A stretch of DNA of 64,000 nt, from assembly GCA_003283025.1 (NCBI GenBank), contig QBYC01000002.1, positions 1-64,000 on the forward strand, in the 5' to 3' direction. The stretch comes from Pelagibacteraceae bacterium AG-325-C03 (GTDB taxonomy: Bacteria > Pseudomonadota > Alphaproteobacteria > Pelagibacterales > Pelagibacteraceae). A program made the position numbers and the translations under genes. Numbering within the stretch: position 1 is the stretch's first letter; the number at the start of each line of letters is the position of its first letter. This document shows, piece by piece, positions 42,932 to 53,460 of this stretch. The notes under the pieces were generated by a model that made no database searches, was not told the DNA's origin, and saw only the letters and a list, made by a program, of their open reading frames with translations.

Positions 42932-43504
42932 ATGTTCATAAAAAAATTTATATATTTTTTATTAATAGAAAGTATCAAAGATATAGATTTTAAAAACATA
43001 AAAATACGTAATAGATTTGCAATAATTTATCGAAATAATAATAAAATTGATAATTTAAATGATCTCTCAAAGTTTAGACGTCAATGCAAAATAAAAGCTA
43101 TCAAGTTTTATATTGCAAACAATAATACTCTTGCTGTTACCTTGAATTCTGATGGCATTTATTTATCCTCATTGAATAAAAAACTTAATGTGCTTAGTTA
43201 TAAAAAAGCAAAATATGAGATAATTGGCTCTGCACATAACTATAAAGAAATTTTAATTAAGAAAAAGCAGGGGTGCTCTTTTATTTTTTTATCTAAACTT
43301 TTTTCAGTTGATTACAATAAAAAAGCGCCTTTTCTTGGTGTTATAAAATTTAATAATTACCTTCAAATTTCAAGAGATTTAATTCCGCTCGGTGGGATTA
43401 AACCCGAAAACCTAAATAATTTAAGAAATATTCCTTGTAAAGGTTTCGCTCTTTTATCAGAAATAAAAAAAAAGCCGGCTAATATTATTAACCGGCTTTT
43501 TTAA
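42932..43504 (+). CDS. Degenerate thiamine-phosphate synthase (ThiE/TenI)-like protein
   Basis: GIYLSSL, EIIGSAHNYKE, GCSFIFLSKLF, LIPLGGIKPENLNNL. Confidence 0.6.
   Translation: MFIKKFIYFLLIESIKDIDFKNIKIRNRFAIIYRNNNKIDNLNDLSKFRRQCKIKAIKFYIANNNTLAVTLNSDGIYLSSLNKKLNVLSYKKAKYEIIGSAHNYKEILIKKKQGCSFIFLSKLFSVDYNKKAPFLGVIKFNNYLQISRDLIPLGGIKPENLNNLRNIPCKGFALLSEIKKKPANIINRLF
43468..43502. terminator. Bidirectional intrinsic terminator between convergent genes, overlapping the thiE-like CDS 3' end
   Basis: A-run, GCCGG(C)TAATATTATTAA CCGGC, T-run: stem GCCGG/CCGGC extended by A/T pairs with flanking A and T tracts. Confidence 0.85.
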
Positions 43505-43518
43505 TTCAATTAAATTAA

Positions 43519-44571
43519 TTAGAAAGAAATTCCTAAAGAAATAACTGTTTGAGTTTCATCTTTTCCTGTTGTGTAGTCTGAGTTTTCTACTTCAATATCA
43601 GATATACCAATTGTAGCTCCACCTACAGTATAAGCAAGTTGGATAGTGTCTTGTTCCATCTCTATTTCATTAACTGTACCAGTTGTAGCTGCTGTAGCAA
43701 CTGCAACTCTTTGGTTTTGCTCTGATTTATCTCTATTGTAAGATAAAGATAGCGATTCATTTACATCGAATTGAACACCATAAAATTTGTTCTCATAGTA
43801 AAGTGTTTCATCATTAGCTGTTAAACCAGTCGCTGCTTGGTAACCACCTTCAGTATAACCTATAGAAAACTGACCAAAAGTATATTGAGCACCTACGTTT
43901 GCAGACGCACCATCATCACCACTTGCTAGACCGCCTTCAGAATCTGTAACCGCTACAGAACCTTGAATGGATAATCCATCAATTGGTGCTAATGAAATTT
44001 GACCCATTTGTAAAGATCTACCTTCATCTTGAGGTGTTATTGTTGTATCAGACTCTTTTGCTGACAACTGTGTAGTATTACTCATATTCGGTACGTAACC
44101 TAATTTAACACCTAAACCGAAAGGTAATAAATCCGCTGGCGTGTGATACTGAAAGTTAGCGTAATCACTTACGTCATAGTGTGTTACGAATGTTGCTGGA
44201 GAAGCATAATCGTGTCCTACTCCTAATGCACCAACTCCATGAGCTAACTCAGATCCCATACCACCTTCAGTAATAAAGAAACCTACTGTACCCATGTCTG
44301 TTCCTATTACTAATTTAGTATCATCGTTTGCAGTTGACGTTCCGTCTAATTGTACTTGGTATGTCCAAGTATAACCATTGTCTAGTTCTCCACTTGCTGT
44401 GAAGTCTAGCTCATTAGCGATACCTAAGTTCTTACCTGCAGAAGCATTATCACCATTTGTAGTGTATGTTGCTGTAGCACCACCAGTTACTGACATTTCA
44501 CCTGCGTAAGATGGAGCCATAACTAATGCAGAAAATAGAATACCAACTAATAATTTAGCTATATTTTTCAT
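43519..44571 (-). CDS. Outer-membrane porin
   Basis: Signal peptide MKNIAKLLVGILFSALVMAPSYAGEMSVTGGATATYTTNG; beta-rich sequence; C-terminal ...VISLGISF. Confidence 0.9.
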   Translation of the reverse strand: MKNIAKLLVGILFSALVMAPSYAGEMSVTGGATATYTTNGDNASAGKNLGIANELDFTASGELDNGYTWTYQVQLDGTSTANDDTKLVIGTDMGTVGFFITEGGMGSELAHGVGALGVGHDYASPATFVTHYDVSDYANFQYHTPADLLPFGLGVKLGYVPNMSNTTQLSAKESDTTITPQDEGRSLQMGQISLAPIDGLSIQGSVAVTDSEGGLASGDDGASANVGAQYTFGQFSIGYTEGGYQAATGLTANDETLYYENKFYGVQFDVNESLSLSYNRDKSEQNQRVAVATAATTGTVNEIEMEQDTIQLAYTVGGATIGISDIEVENSDYTTGKDETQTVISLGISF

Positions 44572-44597
44572 ATTTTTCCTTTTTGTTTTATTAACTT

Positions 44598-44615
44598 AAA
44601 TTGTAATTACAATTT
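44598..44615. promoter_or_regulatory. Perfect 18-bp palindrome upstream of the porin gene
   Basis: AAATTGTAATTACAATTT is its own reverse complement. Confidence 0.5.
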
Positions 44616-44796
44616 GATTAGAATTTACTCAAACTATTAAATATTTCAGCTTCTCAAGTGTATTTATTGCAAATTACTATAGTACTGTTGTAAATATATC
44701 ACTATTTTTTGATGATAATTGAATAAAAAAAGCCATAAAAAGATGTTTTTATTCCAAAGTAATATATTAATTTAAATAACAATTTAGACATAAATT

Positions 44797-45321
44797 ATGA
44801 AAAAAATTAGCATAATAACAATAAGCTTTTTTATATCAATTTTTTTCTTATTTTCATCTTGTAATAAATTTTCTAAGAAAATGGATCCTAATAGGCCTCT
44901 TGGTGCAGAGGAAAAAAGAAAGAAAAATATTGCTGAGGGAAGAGGCGCATCAATTGGTGGTTTATTGGGAAGAGCAGGTAATACCACTTATGATTTTAGC
45001 ACCTCTAATCCAATGTGGAGAGCTTCTTTAGAGACTTTAGATTTTCTTCCTTTAACAACTGTTGATTATTCTGGTGGTGTTATAATTACAGATTGGTATT
45101 CTGAAAATCAGAAACAGGAGTCTATCAAATTAACAATAAGATTCCTATCAAATGAGATAAGAAGTGATAGCTTAAAAATTATCGTGCACAAAAAAGTTTG
45201 CAAGACTACAAACAACTGCGTAACGAACATTTCAAATAGTGCCTTAATTAAAAATGAACTTCGATCAACTATTCTTCGTAAAGCTACACTGCTTGCAAAA
45301 ACAGACAAAAAAAAGAAATAA
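44797..45321 (+). CDS. DUF3576-like lipoprotein
   Basis: Lipobox-like [31 protein letters not shown]. Confidence 0.7.
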   Translation: MKKISIITISFFISIFFLFSSCNKFSKKMDPNRPLGAEEKRKKNIAEGRGASIGGLLGRAGNTTYDFSTSNPMWRASLETLDFLPLTTVDYSGGVIITDWYSENQKQESIKLTIRFLSNEIRSDSLKIIVHKKVCKTTNNCVTNISNSALIKNELRSTILRKATLLAKTDKKKK

Positions 45322-45326
45322 TTACT

Positions 45327-47837
45327 ATGGAAAGGCTTAATTTTCACGTAATTGAAAAAAAATGGCAAAATATTTTTGCCAAAAAAAAACTTTATAATAA
45401 AAATGGAAAAAAATTTTATTGTTTAGAAATGTTTCCCTATCCCTCTGGGAAAATTCATATGGGCCATGTAAGAAATTATACAATAGGCGATGTTATAGCA
45501 CGTTTTAAATATCTTAAAGGATTTAATGTTTTACATCCAATGGGTTGGGACGCATTCGGGTTACCAGCAGAAAATGCATCTAAATTAAATAAATTAAGTC
45601 CTCAAGATTGGACCGATCAAAATATCAAAAGTATGAAAAAACAATTGAAATTATTAGGCTTATCAATTGATTGGGATTTAGAAATTTCCACGTGTGATAA
45701 AGATTATTACAAATACCAACAAGAATTATTTCTTGATTTTTATAAACATGGACTGATTTCACGTAAAGAAACTTATGTTAATTGGGATCCTGTTGAAAAT
45801 ACAGTGCTTGCCAATGAGCAAGTTGTTAATGGAAGGGGATGGCGTTCTAACGCTATTGTGCAAAGAAAAAAACTTTCACAATGGTTTTTTAATATTACAA
45901 AACTAGTAGAACCACTATTAAATGACTTAAAATCATTGAATGGTTGGCCGGAAAAAGTAAGGCTCATGCAAAAAAATTGGATAGGTAGATCATTTGGTTG
46001 TGAAATATTATTCGATATCCAAGGCAAAAAGGAAAAGATTAAAGTTTTTACTACTAGACCTGATACAATTTTTGGGGCAAGTTTTATTGCTGTGTCAAGC
46101 GATCATGCTTTAAGCAAAGATTTTATAAATAATTCAAATTTTCAAAAATTTAAAGACGAATGTAATAAAACTGGTACTACCGAAGAAGCGTTAGCTAACG
46201 CAGATAAAATAGGTTTTAATACAAATTTGTTTGCACAACATCCGTTTCTTAAAGATAAAAAAATACCAATTTATTTTGCAAATTTTGTACTTATGGATTA
46301 TGGAACAGGAGCTATTTTTGGATGTCCTGCACACGATCAAAGGGATTTTGATTTTGCAAAAAAATATAATTTAATGATTCAAAAAGTTGTTTCGAACAAC
46401 AATAATGATGATTTAACAGAAGCTTTTACTGGCAATGGTCAAATTATAAATTCTAAATTTTTAAACGGTCTCGACATACCTAATGCCAAAGTTAAAATAA
46501 TTGAAGAAATAGAAAAATTAAATATTGGAAAAAAAAAGGTATTTTATCGTTTAAAAGATTGGGGTATTTCTAGGCAACGTTATTGGGGGTGCCCAATACC
46601 TATGATTTATTTAGAAGATGGTAGCGTAGTGCCTGTAGATAAGAGTGAACTACCAATTCTTTTACCTAAAGATGTTGATTTAAAAACTCAAGGAAACCCT
46701 TTAGATGCACATCCTAAATGGAAAAATACAATACACAAATTGACTGGTCGAAAAGCTACTAGAGAAACTGACACATTAGATACATTTGTAGATTCTTCTT
46801 GGTATTTTTTAAGATTTTGTTCTCCAAATTACAAAAAAGGACCCTTTAATGAAAAGGAAGTTAAATATTGGATGCCAGTGGATCAATATATTGGTGGAAT
46901 AGAACACGCTATTTTACATCTTTTATATTCACGTTTTTTTATTAAAGCAATAAACAGTTTTAACAAAAATATAAATATTTCAGAACCATTCAAAAGTCTT
47001 TTCACACAAGGGATGGTTTGCCATGAAACCTATAAAGATGAGAAAGGTAATTGGCTATCACCTAATGAAGTTGAAAAAGTTTCTAATGGTTTGACCATAA
47101 ATAAAATTAACAAAAAGAATGTGATTGTTGGGCCTTCTGAATCAATGTCTAAATCAAAGAAAAATACAATAGATCCAGAAACAATGATAACAAAATACGG
47201 TGCGGATGCTGTAAGATGGTTTATTTTATCTGACAGTCCACCAGAAAAAGATATTCAATGGTCAGACATTGGAGTAGTTTCAGCAAATAAATTCTTACAA
47301 AAAATTTGGAATCTTGTATATAAAATTAAGAATAGGAAAGAGTCTAAAAAAAACGATATTGTTACTAGAAATTTTAATTCTGAAATTAATATCTTAATTA
47401 ACAAAATCAATAAATCAATTAAAGATTTTAAATTTAATGTAACGATTGCGCATTTTTACGAGATTTATAATATATTTAATAAAAATATTGACAAAAAAAT
47501 AGGTAATGTATCTTTAACTTCAAATATAATTAAAATAATGAAACTAATGATACCATTTACACCTCATTTAGCTTATGAATGTTTAGAAATATTTAATTGC
47601 AAAACTGCAGATAAATGGCCAGAAATTAAAAATAACGAGAAAATTGAAATTAAATTTGCAATACAAGTCAATGGAAAGACAAGAGACATCATCAGTATTG
47701 AGGAGAATCTCAAAGAGGATGAAATTAAAAGAATTGTTAGTGGGAATTCTAAAGCACACAAATTTATTTTAAATAAAAAAGTATTAAAAACTATTTTTGT
47801 TAAAAATAAAATAATGAATTATATTATTAAACAATGA
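45327..47837 (+). CDS. leuS: Leucyl-tRNA synthetase
   Basis: [34 protein letters not shown]. Confidence 0.98.
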   Translation: MERLNFHVIEKKWQNIFAKKKLYNKNGKKFYCLEMFPYPSGKIHMGHVRNYTIGDVIARFKYLKGFNVLHPMGWDAFGLPAENASKLNKLSPQDWTDQNIKSMKKQLKLLGLSIDWDLEISTCDKDYYKYQQELFLDFYKHGLISRKETYVNWDPVENTVLANEQVVNGRGWRSNAIVQRKKLSQWFFNITKLVEPLLNDLKSLNGWPEKVRLMQKNWIGRSFGCEILFDIQGKKEKIKVFTTRPDTIFGASFIAVSSDHALSKDFINNSNFQKFKDECNKTGTTEEALANADKIGFNTNLFAQHPFLKDKKIPIYFANFVLMDYGTGAIFGCPAHDQRDFDFAKKYNLMIQKVVSNNNNDDLTEAFTGNGQIINSKFLNGLDIPNAKVKIIEEIEKLNIGKKKVFYRLKDWGISRQRYWGCPIPMIYLEDGSVVPVDKSELPILLPKDVDLKTQGNPLDAHPKWKNTIHKLTGRKATRETDTLDTFVDSSWYFLRFCSPNYKKGPFNEKEVKYWMPVDQYIGGIEHAILHLLYSRFFIKAINSFNKNINISEPFKSLFTQGMVCHETYKDEKGNWLSPNEVEKVSNGLTINKINKKNVIVGPSESMSKSKKNTIDPETMITKYGADAVRWFILSDSPPEKDIQWSDIGVVSANKFLQKIWNLVYKIKNRKESKKNDIVTRNFNSEINILINKINKSIKDFKFNVTIAHFYEIYNIFNKNIDKKIGNVSLTSNIIKIMKLMIPFTPHLAYECLEIFNCKTADKWPEIKNNEKIEIKFAIQVNGKTRDIISIEENLKEDEIKRIVSGNSKAHKFILNKKVLKTIFVKNKIMNYIIKQ

Positions 47838-48295
47838 ATTATAAGTTAATTAAAATTTTTTTTTTCCTTCTGTTATTTTCTGGTTGTGGATTTAAATTAG
47901 TAAAAGATAATTTTAATTACCAAATTACAGATATAATTTCATCAGGGGATAAGAGAATTAATTATATATTAAAAAATAATCTTTTAAAAAATTCAAACAA
48001 AAAAAATAACAAAATTATTCAGCTAAAAATAAATACAAAAAAAGAAAAAACAATTAAGGAGAAGAATATAAGTAACCAAGTAACAAAATACGAAATTAAA
48101 ATCGAAACTCTTGTAGAATACACTGATTTAGAGAACATATTTAATAATAAATTTACAATATCTAAAAATGGTTTTTACGATGTAGCTTCGAGACATTCAG
48201 AAACTTTAAATAATGAAAAAGACCTCGTTAAATTATTAGTTAAAAGTCTATCAGATGATATTATAAATAATTTAAAGTCAGATTTTAATGATTAA
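47834..48295 (+). CDS. lptE: LPS-assembly lipoprotein LptE
   Basis: Lipobox [12 protein letters not shown]; position between leuS and holA. Confidence 0.8.
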   Translation: MNYKLIKIFFFLLLFSGCGFKLVKDNFNYQITDIISSGDKRINYILKNNLLKNSNKKNNKIIQLKINTKKEKTIKEKNISNQVTKYEIKIETLVEYTDLENIFNNKFTISKNGFYDVASRHSETLNNEKDLVKLLVKSLSDDIINNLKSDFND

Positions 48296-49277
48296 AAAAA
48301 GTTATCTAATTGAAGACAATATTAAATTATTAAAGAATAATTTAGTTTTATTTTATGGAGAAAATATTGGTCTAATTGATGATTTAAAACAAAAGATTAA
48401 GAAAAATTTTTCTAATAAAAGAATTATTAAGCTAAACCAAGAAGAGATTTTAAATAATAAAAATATTTTATCTATTGAAATAAAGAATGTTTCTCTATTT
48501 GAAGATACAAAAATTATTTTTATAAATAATGTTAATGATAAAATATTTGACCTAGTACAAAGTCTAATCCCGCATATAAACTCAAATAAAATTTTTTTAT
48601 TCGCAAATGTTCTCGAAAAAAAAACTAAATTAAGAAAATTTTTTGAGATATCTACTGAGGGTACAGTCATACCTTGCTATAAAGATAATAAAATTACCTT
48701 AAGAAAACTTATACAAATCAAACTCAAAAGCTACTCCGGTGTTACACCTGAAATAATTAATTTTTTAATTGAAACCTGCAATTTAGATAGGTCAAAATTA
48801 AATAATGAATTAGAAAAAATAAAAATGTATTTTAGTGAAAAAATACTAGATTTAAAAAAAATAGAGCATTTGATAAATATAAATGTAAATGAAGATTTTG
48901 AAATTATAAAGGATTATGCACTTAAAGGTAATAAATTTAAAACCAATGTACTGTTAAGTAATACAATTTTTGAGATAGAAAAAACCCCCTTTTATATAAA
49001 TTTAATTAATCAGAGATTAAATAAGCTCAAAATTATATCATTATTACCAAACAATACTAATTTATCTTTAGCAATTGATAATATTAAACCACCAATTTTT
49101 TGGAAAGATAAACAGAACTTCAAAGATCAGATTAAACTGTGGAACACTAAAAAAATTAAGACAGCTTTACAAAAAATATATGACTTTGAAATTAGTTTTA
49201 AATCCAATTCAATTGTAAATAAAAATCTACTCCTGAAAAAACTTATTTTAGATATATGTTTGATGGCTAATGCTTAG
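48288..49277 (+). CDS. holA: DNA polymerase III subunit delta
   Basis: LVLFYGENIGLIDDL, FLIETCNLDRSKLNNELEKI; leuS-lptE-holA synteny. Confidence 0.85.
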   Translation: MIKKSYLIEDNIKLLKNNLVLFYGENIGLIDDLKQKIKKNFSNKRIIKLNQEEILNNKNILSIEIKNVSLFEDTKIIFINNVNDKIFDLVQSLIPHINSNKIFLFANVLEKKTKLRKFFEISTEGTVIPCYKDNKITLRKLIQIKLKSYSGVTPEIINFLIETCNLDRSKLNNELEKIKMYFSEKILDLKKIEHLININVNEDFEIIKDYALKGNKFKTNVLLSNTIFEIEKTPFYINLINQRLNKLKIISLLPNNTNLSLAIDNIKPPIFWKDKQNFKDQIKLWNTKKIKTALQKIYDFEISFKSNSIVNKNLLLKKLILDICLMANA

Positions 49278-50121
49278 TAAGAAGATCTGAAACTAAATCA
49301 AATTGATCTAAATCTTTATAACTAATTGTAATTTTACCAGAATTATTTTTTTTGTTAACAATATTAACTTTAAGTCCTAATTTTTTTTCTATTTTTTCTT
49401 GTGCTTTTAAAATATTGGAGTCTATGTACCTGTCATTTTTTTCGTATTTTTTATTTCTAACTAAATACTCAACTTTTCTTGCACTATAATTTTTAGATAC
49501 TATTTCTTCGGCTATTGAAGATGCATTAGCAATACCAATCAATGGTCTAGCCTGTCCAGACGTTAACGAGCCTTCTGTAAGCATAGCTATTACATCATTA
49601 GGTAACGTTAATAATCGTAATGTATTACTAATGTGGCTTCTGCTCTTTGACATAAGTTTTGAGATATTTTCATGATCGTACTTAAATTCACTCTGCAATC
49701 TTTTGTAACCTCTAGCCTCTTCAATTGGATTTAGGTCATCTCTTTGTATATTTTCAACAATGGCAACTTCTAATGACTCTACATCATTTAGATCTAGTAT
49801 TGTTACAGGTATTTCATGTAAACCAGCCCGTTGTGCAGCAAGCCATCTTCTTTCTCCTGCAATAATTTCATATTTACCTAAATCTGTTTTACTTGGGCGT
49901 ACGGCTATAGGCTGTATTATTCCATTTTTTTTAATAGAGGTGGCAAGTTCTTCAAGTTTTTCCTCATTAAAATTTTGTCTTGGTTGAAACGGATTTCTGT
50001 TTAAATCTCCGATTAATATTTTATGCAAAGATTTTGAATCTTTATTATTCTCCTTTTTTTTTTCATCTCCAAATAATGCTGACAACCCTCTGCCTAAACC
50101 TTTTTTTTTATTGGGACTCAT
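49267..50121 (-). CDS. parB: Chromosome-partitioning protein ParB
   Basis: KKKGLGRGLSALFG, RNPFQPR, GERRWLAAQRAGL, KSRSHISNTLRLL. Confidence 0.97.
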   Translation of the reverse strand: MSPNKKKGLGRGLSALFGDEKKKENNKDSKSLHKILIGDLNRNPFQPRQNFNEEKLEELATSIKKNGIIQPIAVRPSKTDLGKYEIIAGERRWLAAQRAGLHEIPVTILDLNDVESLEVAIVENIQRDDLNPIEEARGYKRLQSEFKYDHENISKLMSKSRSHISNTLRLLTLPNDVIAMLTEGSLTSGQARPLIGIANASSIAEEIVSKNYSARKVEYLVRNKKYEKNDRYIDSNILKAQEKIEKKLGLKVNIVNKKNNSGKITISYKDLDQFDLVSDLLTKH

Positions 50122-50915
50122 GCAGCACTTTCTATCTGTTTCTTTTTCACAAATTCTTCAGCTAATTTAAAATACGATTTACTCCCTACGCAGTTTTTAT
50201 CGTACACTACACAAGGTAATCCATAGGACGGAGCTTCTGACAGTCTAACGTTTCTTTGAATTACAGTTTGATACACTTTATCTTTAAAATAGTTTCTAGC
50301 TTCACGATCAACCTCTGATGAAAGTTTATTTCTTTTATCAAACATCGTTAATAATATTCCTCTAATTTTTAAGGCTGGATTTAAATTCTCTTTAATTCGC
50401 TCAATAGTTTTCACTAATTGTGTGATTCCCTCTAAAGCAAAAAATTCAGTCTGCAAAGGCACTAATATTTCATCAGATGCAACTAACGCCATAATTGTTA
50501 AAAGACTAAGAGAAGGAGGGCAATCTATAAATATATTGTCGTATTTTTCTAAAATTCCATTTTTCTCAGCGCTTAAAATTTCTTTTAAGAGAAAGGCTCT
50601 GTTCGAATCATTTGCGGTTTCTACCTCTATCCCTGACAAGTTTACGTGTGATCCAATCAGATCTAAATGATTGATTTTAGTTTGTGTAATTACTTCTTTA
50701 ATGTTTACTCTTTTTATTAAAATATTGTAGATGTTTAAATTCTCATCACTATTATTTTTGCCAAAACCAGTTGTTGCATTACCTTGCGGATCTAAATCAA
50801 TTACTAGGTTCTTTTGACCCATAATGGACAGTGAAGCTGCAAGATTAATTACAGTTGTAGTTTTCCCCACTCCACCTTTCTGATTAATAATTGATAATAC
50901 GGTTGGTTTTCTCAT
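50118..50915 (-). CDS. parA: Chromosome-partitioning ATPase ParA
   Basis: INQKGGVGKTTTVINLAA deviant Walker A; DLDPQGNATTG. Confidence 0.97.
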   Translation of the reverse strand: MRKPTVLSIINQKGGVGKTTTVINLAASLSIMGQKNLVIDLDPQGNATTGFGKNNSDENLNIYNILIKRVNIKEVITQTKINHLDLIGSHVNLSGIEVETANDSNRAFLLKEILSAEKNGILEKYDNIFIDCPPSLSLLTIMALVASDEILVPLQTEFFALEGITQLVKTIERIKENLNPALKIRGILLTMFDKRNKLSSEVDREARNYFKDKVYQTVIQRNVRLSEAPSYGLPCVVYDKNCVGSKSYFKLAEEFVKKKQIESAA

Positions 50916-51527
50916 TTATTTTTTTATTTCCATAACAATTATTTTAGATTTAATATTACTTATACTTCTAACTAATTTATAAGGGTATTTATTACTTTTA
51001 AAAGATTTATTTAGTTCTTTCTGAGCATTTTCACCTTTAAGAATTATCATTTTATGCGACTTTTTAGCAATTTCACGTGAAACTTGTATTACACGATCTA
51101 ATTTTTTGAAAGCCCTACAAACAATAATTTGTGAATCTATATTTTCCGTATAAATATTGCCTAATATACTAAATTTTAGTCCTAGACTTTTTTTCACTCG
51201 TTCCAAGAAATTTCTTTTCACCTTGGATTTTTCATATAATTTCACGTGTAGTGTATTTTGGTTGTAAATTTGTAATAATATACCTGGTAAACCTGCTCCA
51301 GATCCTAGATCAGCTAAAGAATTTGGAGTATAATCTATGTATTTAACCAATTGTGCACAATCCAAAACATGTCTTTCCCATATTTGATTTTCAGTTGTTT
51401 TAGAAATCAAATTATATCTTTTATTTTCTAATAATATTAAATCGACAAATTTTTTTATCTTAGAAATAGAATCTGCGCTAAAATTTAGTTCTTTTTTGAG
51501 AATATGAATTACTTCATTCTCCTGCAT
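50916..51527 (-). CDS. rsmG: 16S rRNA m7G methyltransferase
   Basis: SLADLGSGAGLPGI; WERHVLDC; operon with mnmG and parAB. Confidence 0.95.
   Translation of the reverse strand: MQENEVIHILKKELNFSADSISKIKKFVDLILLENKRYNLISKTTENQIWERHVLDCAQLVKYIDYTPNSLADLGSGAGLPGILLQIYNQNTLHVKLYEKSKVKRNFLERVKKSLGLKFSILGNIYTENIDSQIIVCRAFKKLDRVIQVSREIAKKSHKMIILKGENAQKELNKSFKSNKYPYKLVRSISNIKSKIIVMEIKK
51069..51084. promoter_or_regulatory. parS-like ParB-binding site candidate inside rsmG
   Basis: AATTTCACGTGAAACT; 13/16 match to TGTTTCACGTGAAACA with perfect TTTCACGTGAAA core. Confidence 0.65.
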
Positions 51528-53395
51528 TATGCAGTTGCTTTGTTTTTCAGTTTTTTTATATGTGAAAGCAAAATGATTATAGCAGCAGGCGTTACTCCAT
51601 CAATTCTAATTGCCTGACCGAGAGTTAAAGGTTTAATTTGTATCAGTTTACTTTTAACTTCATTGGATAAACCACTTAATTTATCATAATTTATATGTGC
51701 AGGTATTATTACAGACTCATCTTTCTTAAAAGATAAAATATCTTTTTCTTGTCTCTTCAAATAACCCAAGTAGTGTGCATCTTTTACAACCTGGTTTTCT
51801 ATTGAGTCAGGGAATTGTGGTATGTCTGTAAATATTTGTCTTATTTTTGCCATATTTACTTTACGTTGCCCCATTATGTGTAAACAAGATCTTTTGACGC
51901 CGTCCATAGCAATATTAATATCATATGTCTTTGCTTGATTAGGAGTCAGAAATCTCGATTCTAAAAAAAGATTTAGTAGTGAAATATTTTTCTTCTTTTC
52001 TGAATATATTTTTTTTCTTTCAGCACCTACTAAACCTAAATTTATTCCGAGCCCTGTTAATCTCTGATCTGCATTATCAGCTCTTAAAGTTAATCTATAT
52101 TCTGCTCTAGAAGTAAACATACGATAAGGTTCTGTAACACCTTTAGTTATTAAGTCATCAATCATCACTCCAATGTAAGAAGTTGATCTATCTAAAACAA
52201 ACTCAGGTTTATTTTTGATTTTTAAAGCCGCATTAATACCAGCAATCAAACCTTGGGCTGCTGCTTCCTCATAACCAGTAGTACCGTTAATTTGTCCTGC
52301 TAAAAACAACGATTTAATTTTTTTGGTTTCTAACGTTGCGTTAAGCTCTCTTGGATCCACATAATCATACTCTATTGCATACCCAGCTCTTTTCATCCTA
52401 ACTTGCTCTAAACCCTTAATTTTAGCTAATATTTTAAGCTGAATCTCTTCTGGAAGGGAAGTCGATATACCATTTGGGTAAATAGTATTGTCCTTTAATC
52501 CTTCCGGTTCAAGGAAGATTTGATGCTGTTGTTTCTCCTTAAATTTTACAATTTTATCCTCAATGGAAGGACAATATCGTGGTCCTACACCTTTTATGTT
52601 TCCCGAATACATTGCACTACGAGCAATATTATCACTGATGATCTTATGGACTTCATTATTAGTGTAAGTCATACCACACTTAATTTGTTTGTTGTCTATT
52701 TTATTTGTTAGGAAAGAAAAATAATAATGATCTTCATCAGCTGGCTGCATTTCTAAATCTTCATAGTTAATTGTACTACCATCTAGTCTCGGTGGAGTTC
52801 CTGTCTTCAATCTTCCTATTTGCATTTTAAATTTAGCTAATTGCTCGCTTAAACCTGTAGATGGTTTTTCATCATACCTGCCTGCTGGTATTTGTGTTTC
52901 ACCTATGTGTATTAGACCATTAAGAAATGTGCCAGTAGTTAAGATTAGTTCTTTAGTTCTTATCTCTTTTCCACTTTGACATACAAAACCTATAATTTTG
53001 TCCGCTTCAAATAAAAATTTAACGACAGGATCAGCTATTACTTCTAAATTTTTGTAATTTAATAAAGTTTTTTGCATATGCTCTTTATATAAAGCTCTAT
53101 CTGACTGAGTACGTGGTCCCTGCACTGCTGGGCCTCTACTTTTATTTAATAATCTAAATTGAATACCTGATTTATCAGCTACTACACCCATAACACCATC
53201 TAAAGCATCTATTTCTCTCACAAGATGCCCTTTTCCAAGTCCTCCGATAGCAGGGTTGCACGACATCTCACCAATAGTCTCTATTTTATGTGTAAAAAGG
53301 GCAGTATTTACCGCCATTCTAGCGGATGCTGCTGCTGCTTCACATCCAGCATGTCCACCCCCAATTACCACTACATCATAGCTTTTTTTTGACAT
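51527..53395 (-). CDS. mnmG: tRNA uridine 5-carboxymethylaminomethyl modification enzyme MnmG (GidA)
   Basis: [38 protein letters not shown]; likely start is the internal MSKKSYDVV. Confidence 0.97.
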   Translation of the reverse strand: MSKKSYDVVVIGGGHAGCEAAAASARMAVNTALFTHKIETIGEMSCNPAIGGLGKGHLVREIDALDGVMGVVADKSGIQFRLLNKSRGPAVQGPRTQSDRALYKEHMQKTLLNYKNLEVIADPVVKFLFEADKIIGFVCQSGKEIRTKELILTTGTFLNGLIHIGETQIPAGRYDEKPSTGLSEQLAKFKMQIGRLKTGTPPRLDGSTINYEDLEMQPADEDHYYFSFLTNKIDNKQIKCGMTYTNNEVHKIISDNIARSAMYSGNIKGVGPRYCPSIEDKIVKFKEKQQHQIFLEPEGLKDNTIYPNGISTSLPEEIQLKILAKIKGLEQVRMKRAGYAIEYDYVDPRELNATLETKKIKSLFLAGQINGTTGYEEAAAQGLIAGINAALKIKNKPEFVLDRSTSYIGVMIDDLITKGVTEPYRMFTSRAEYRLTLRADNADQRLTGLGINLGLVGAERKKIYSEKKKNISLLNLFLESRFLTPNQAKTYDINIAMDGVKRSCLHIMGQRKVNMAKIRQIFTDIPQFPDSIENQVVKDAHYLGYLKRQEKDILSFKKDESVIIPAHINYDKLSGLSNEVKSKLIQIKPLTLGQAIRIDGVTPAAIIILLSHIKKLKNKATA

Positions 53396-53460
53396 AAAAT
53401 GAATGTAACTCGGTATGATAAGATTACAAGAGGTATTAATGCACAAAGATTGTATTTAGA

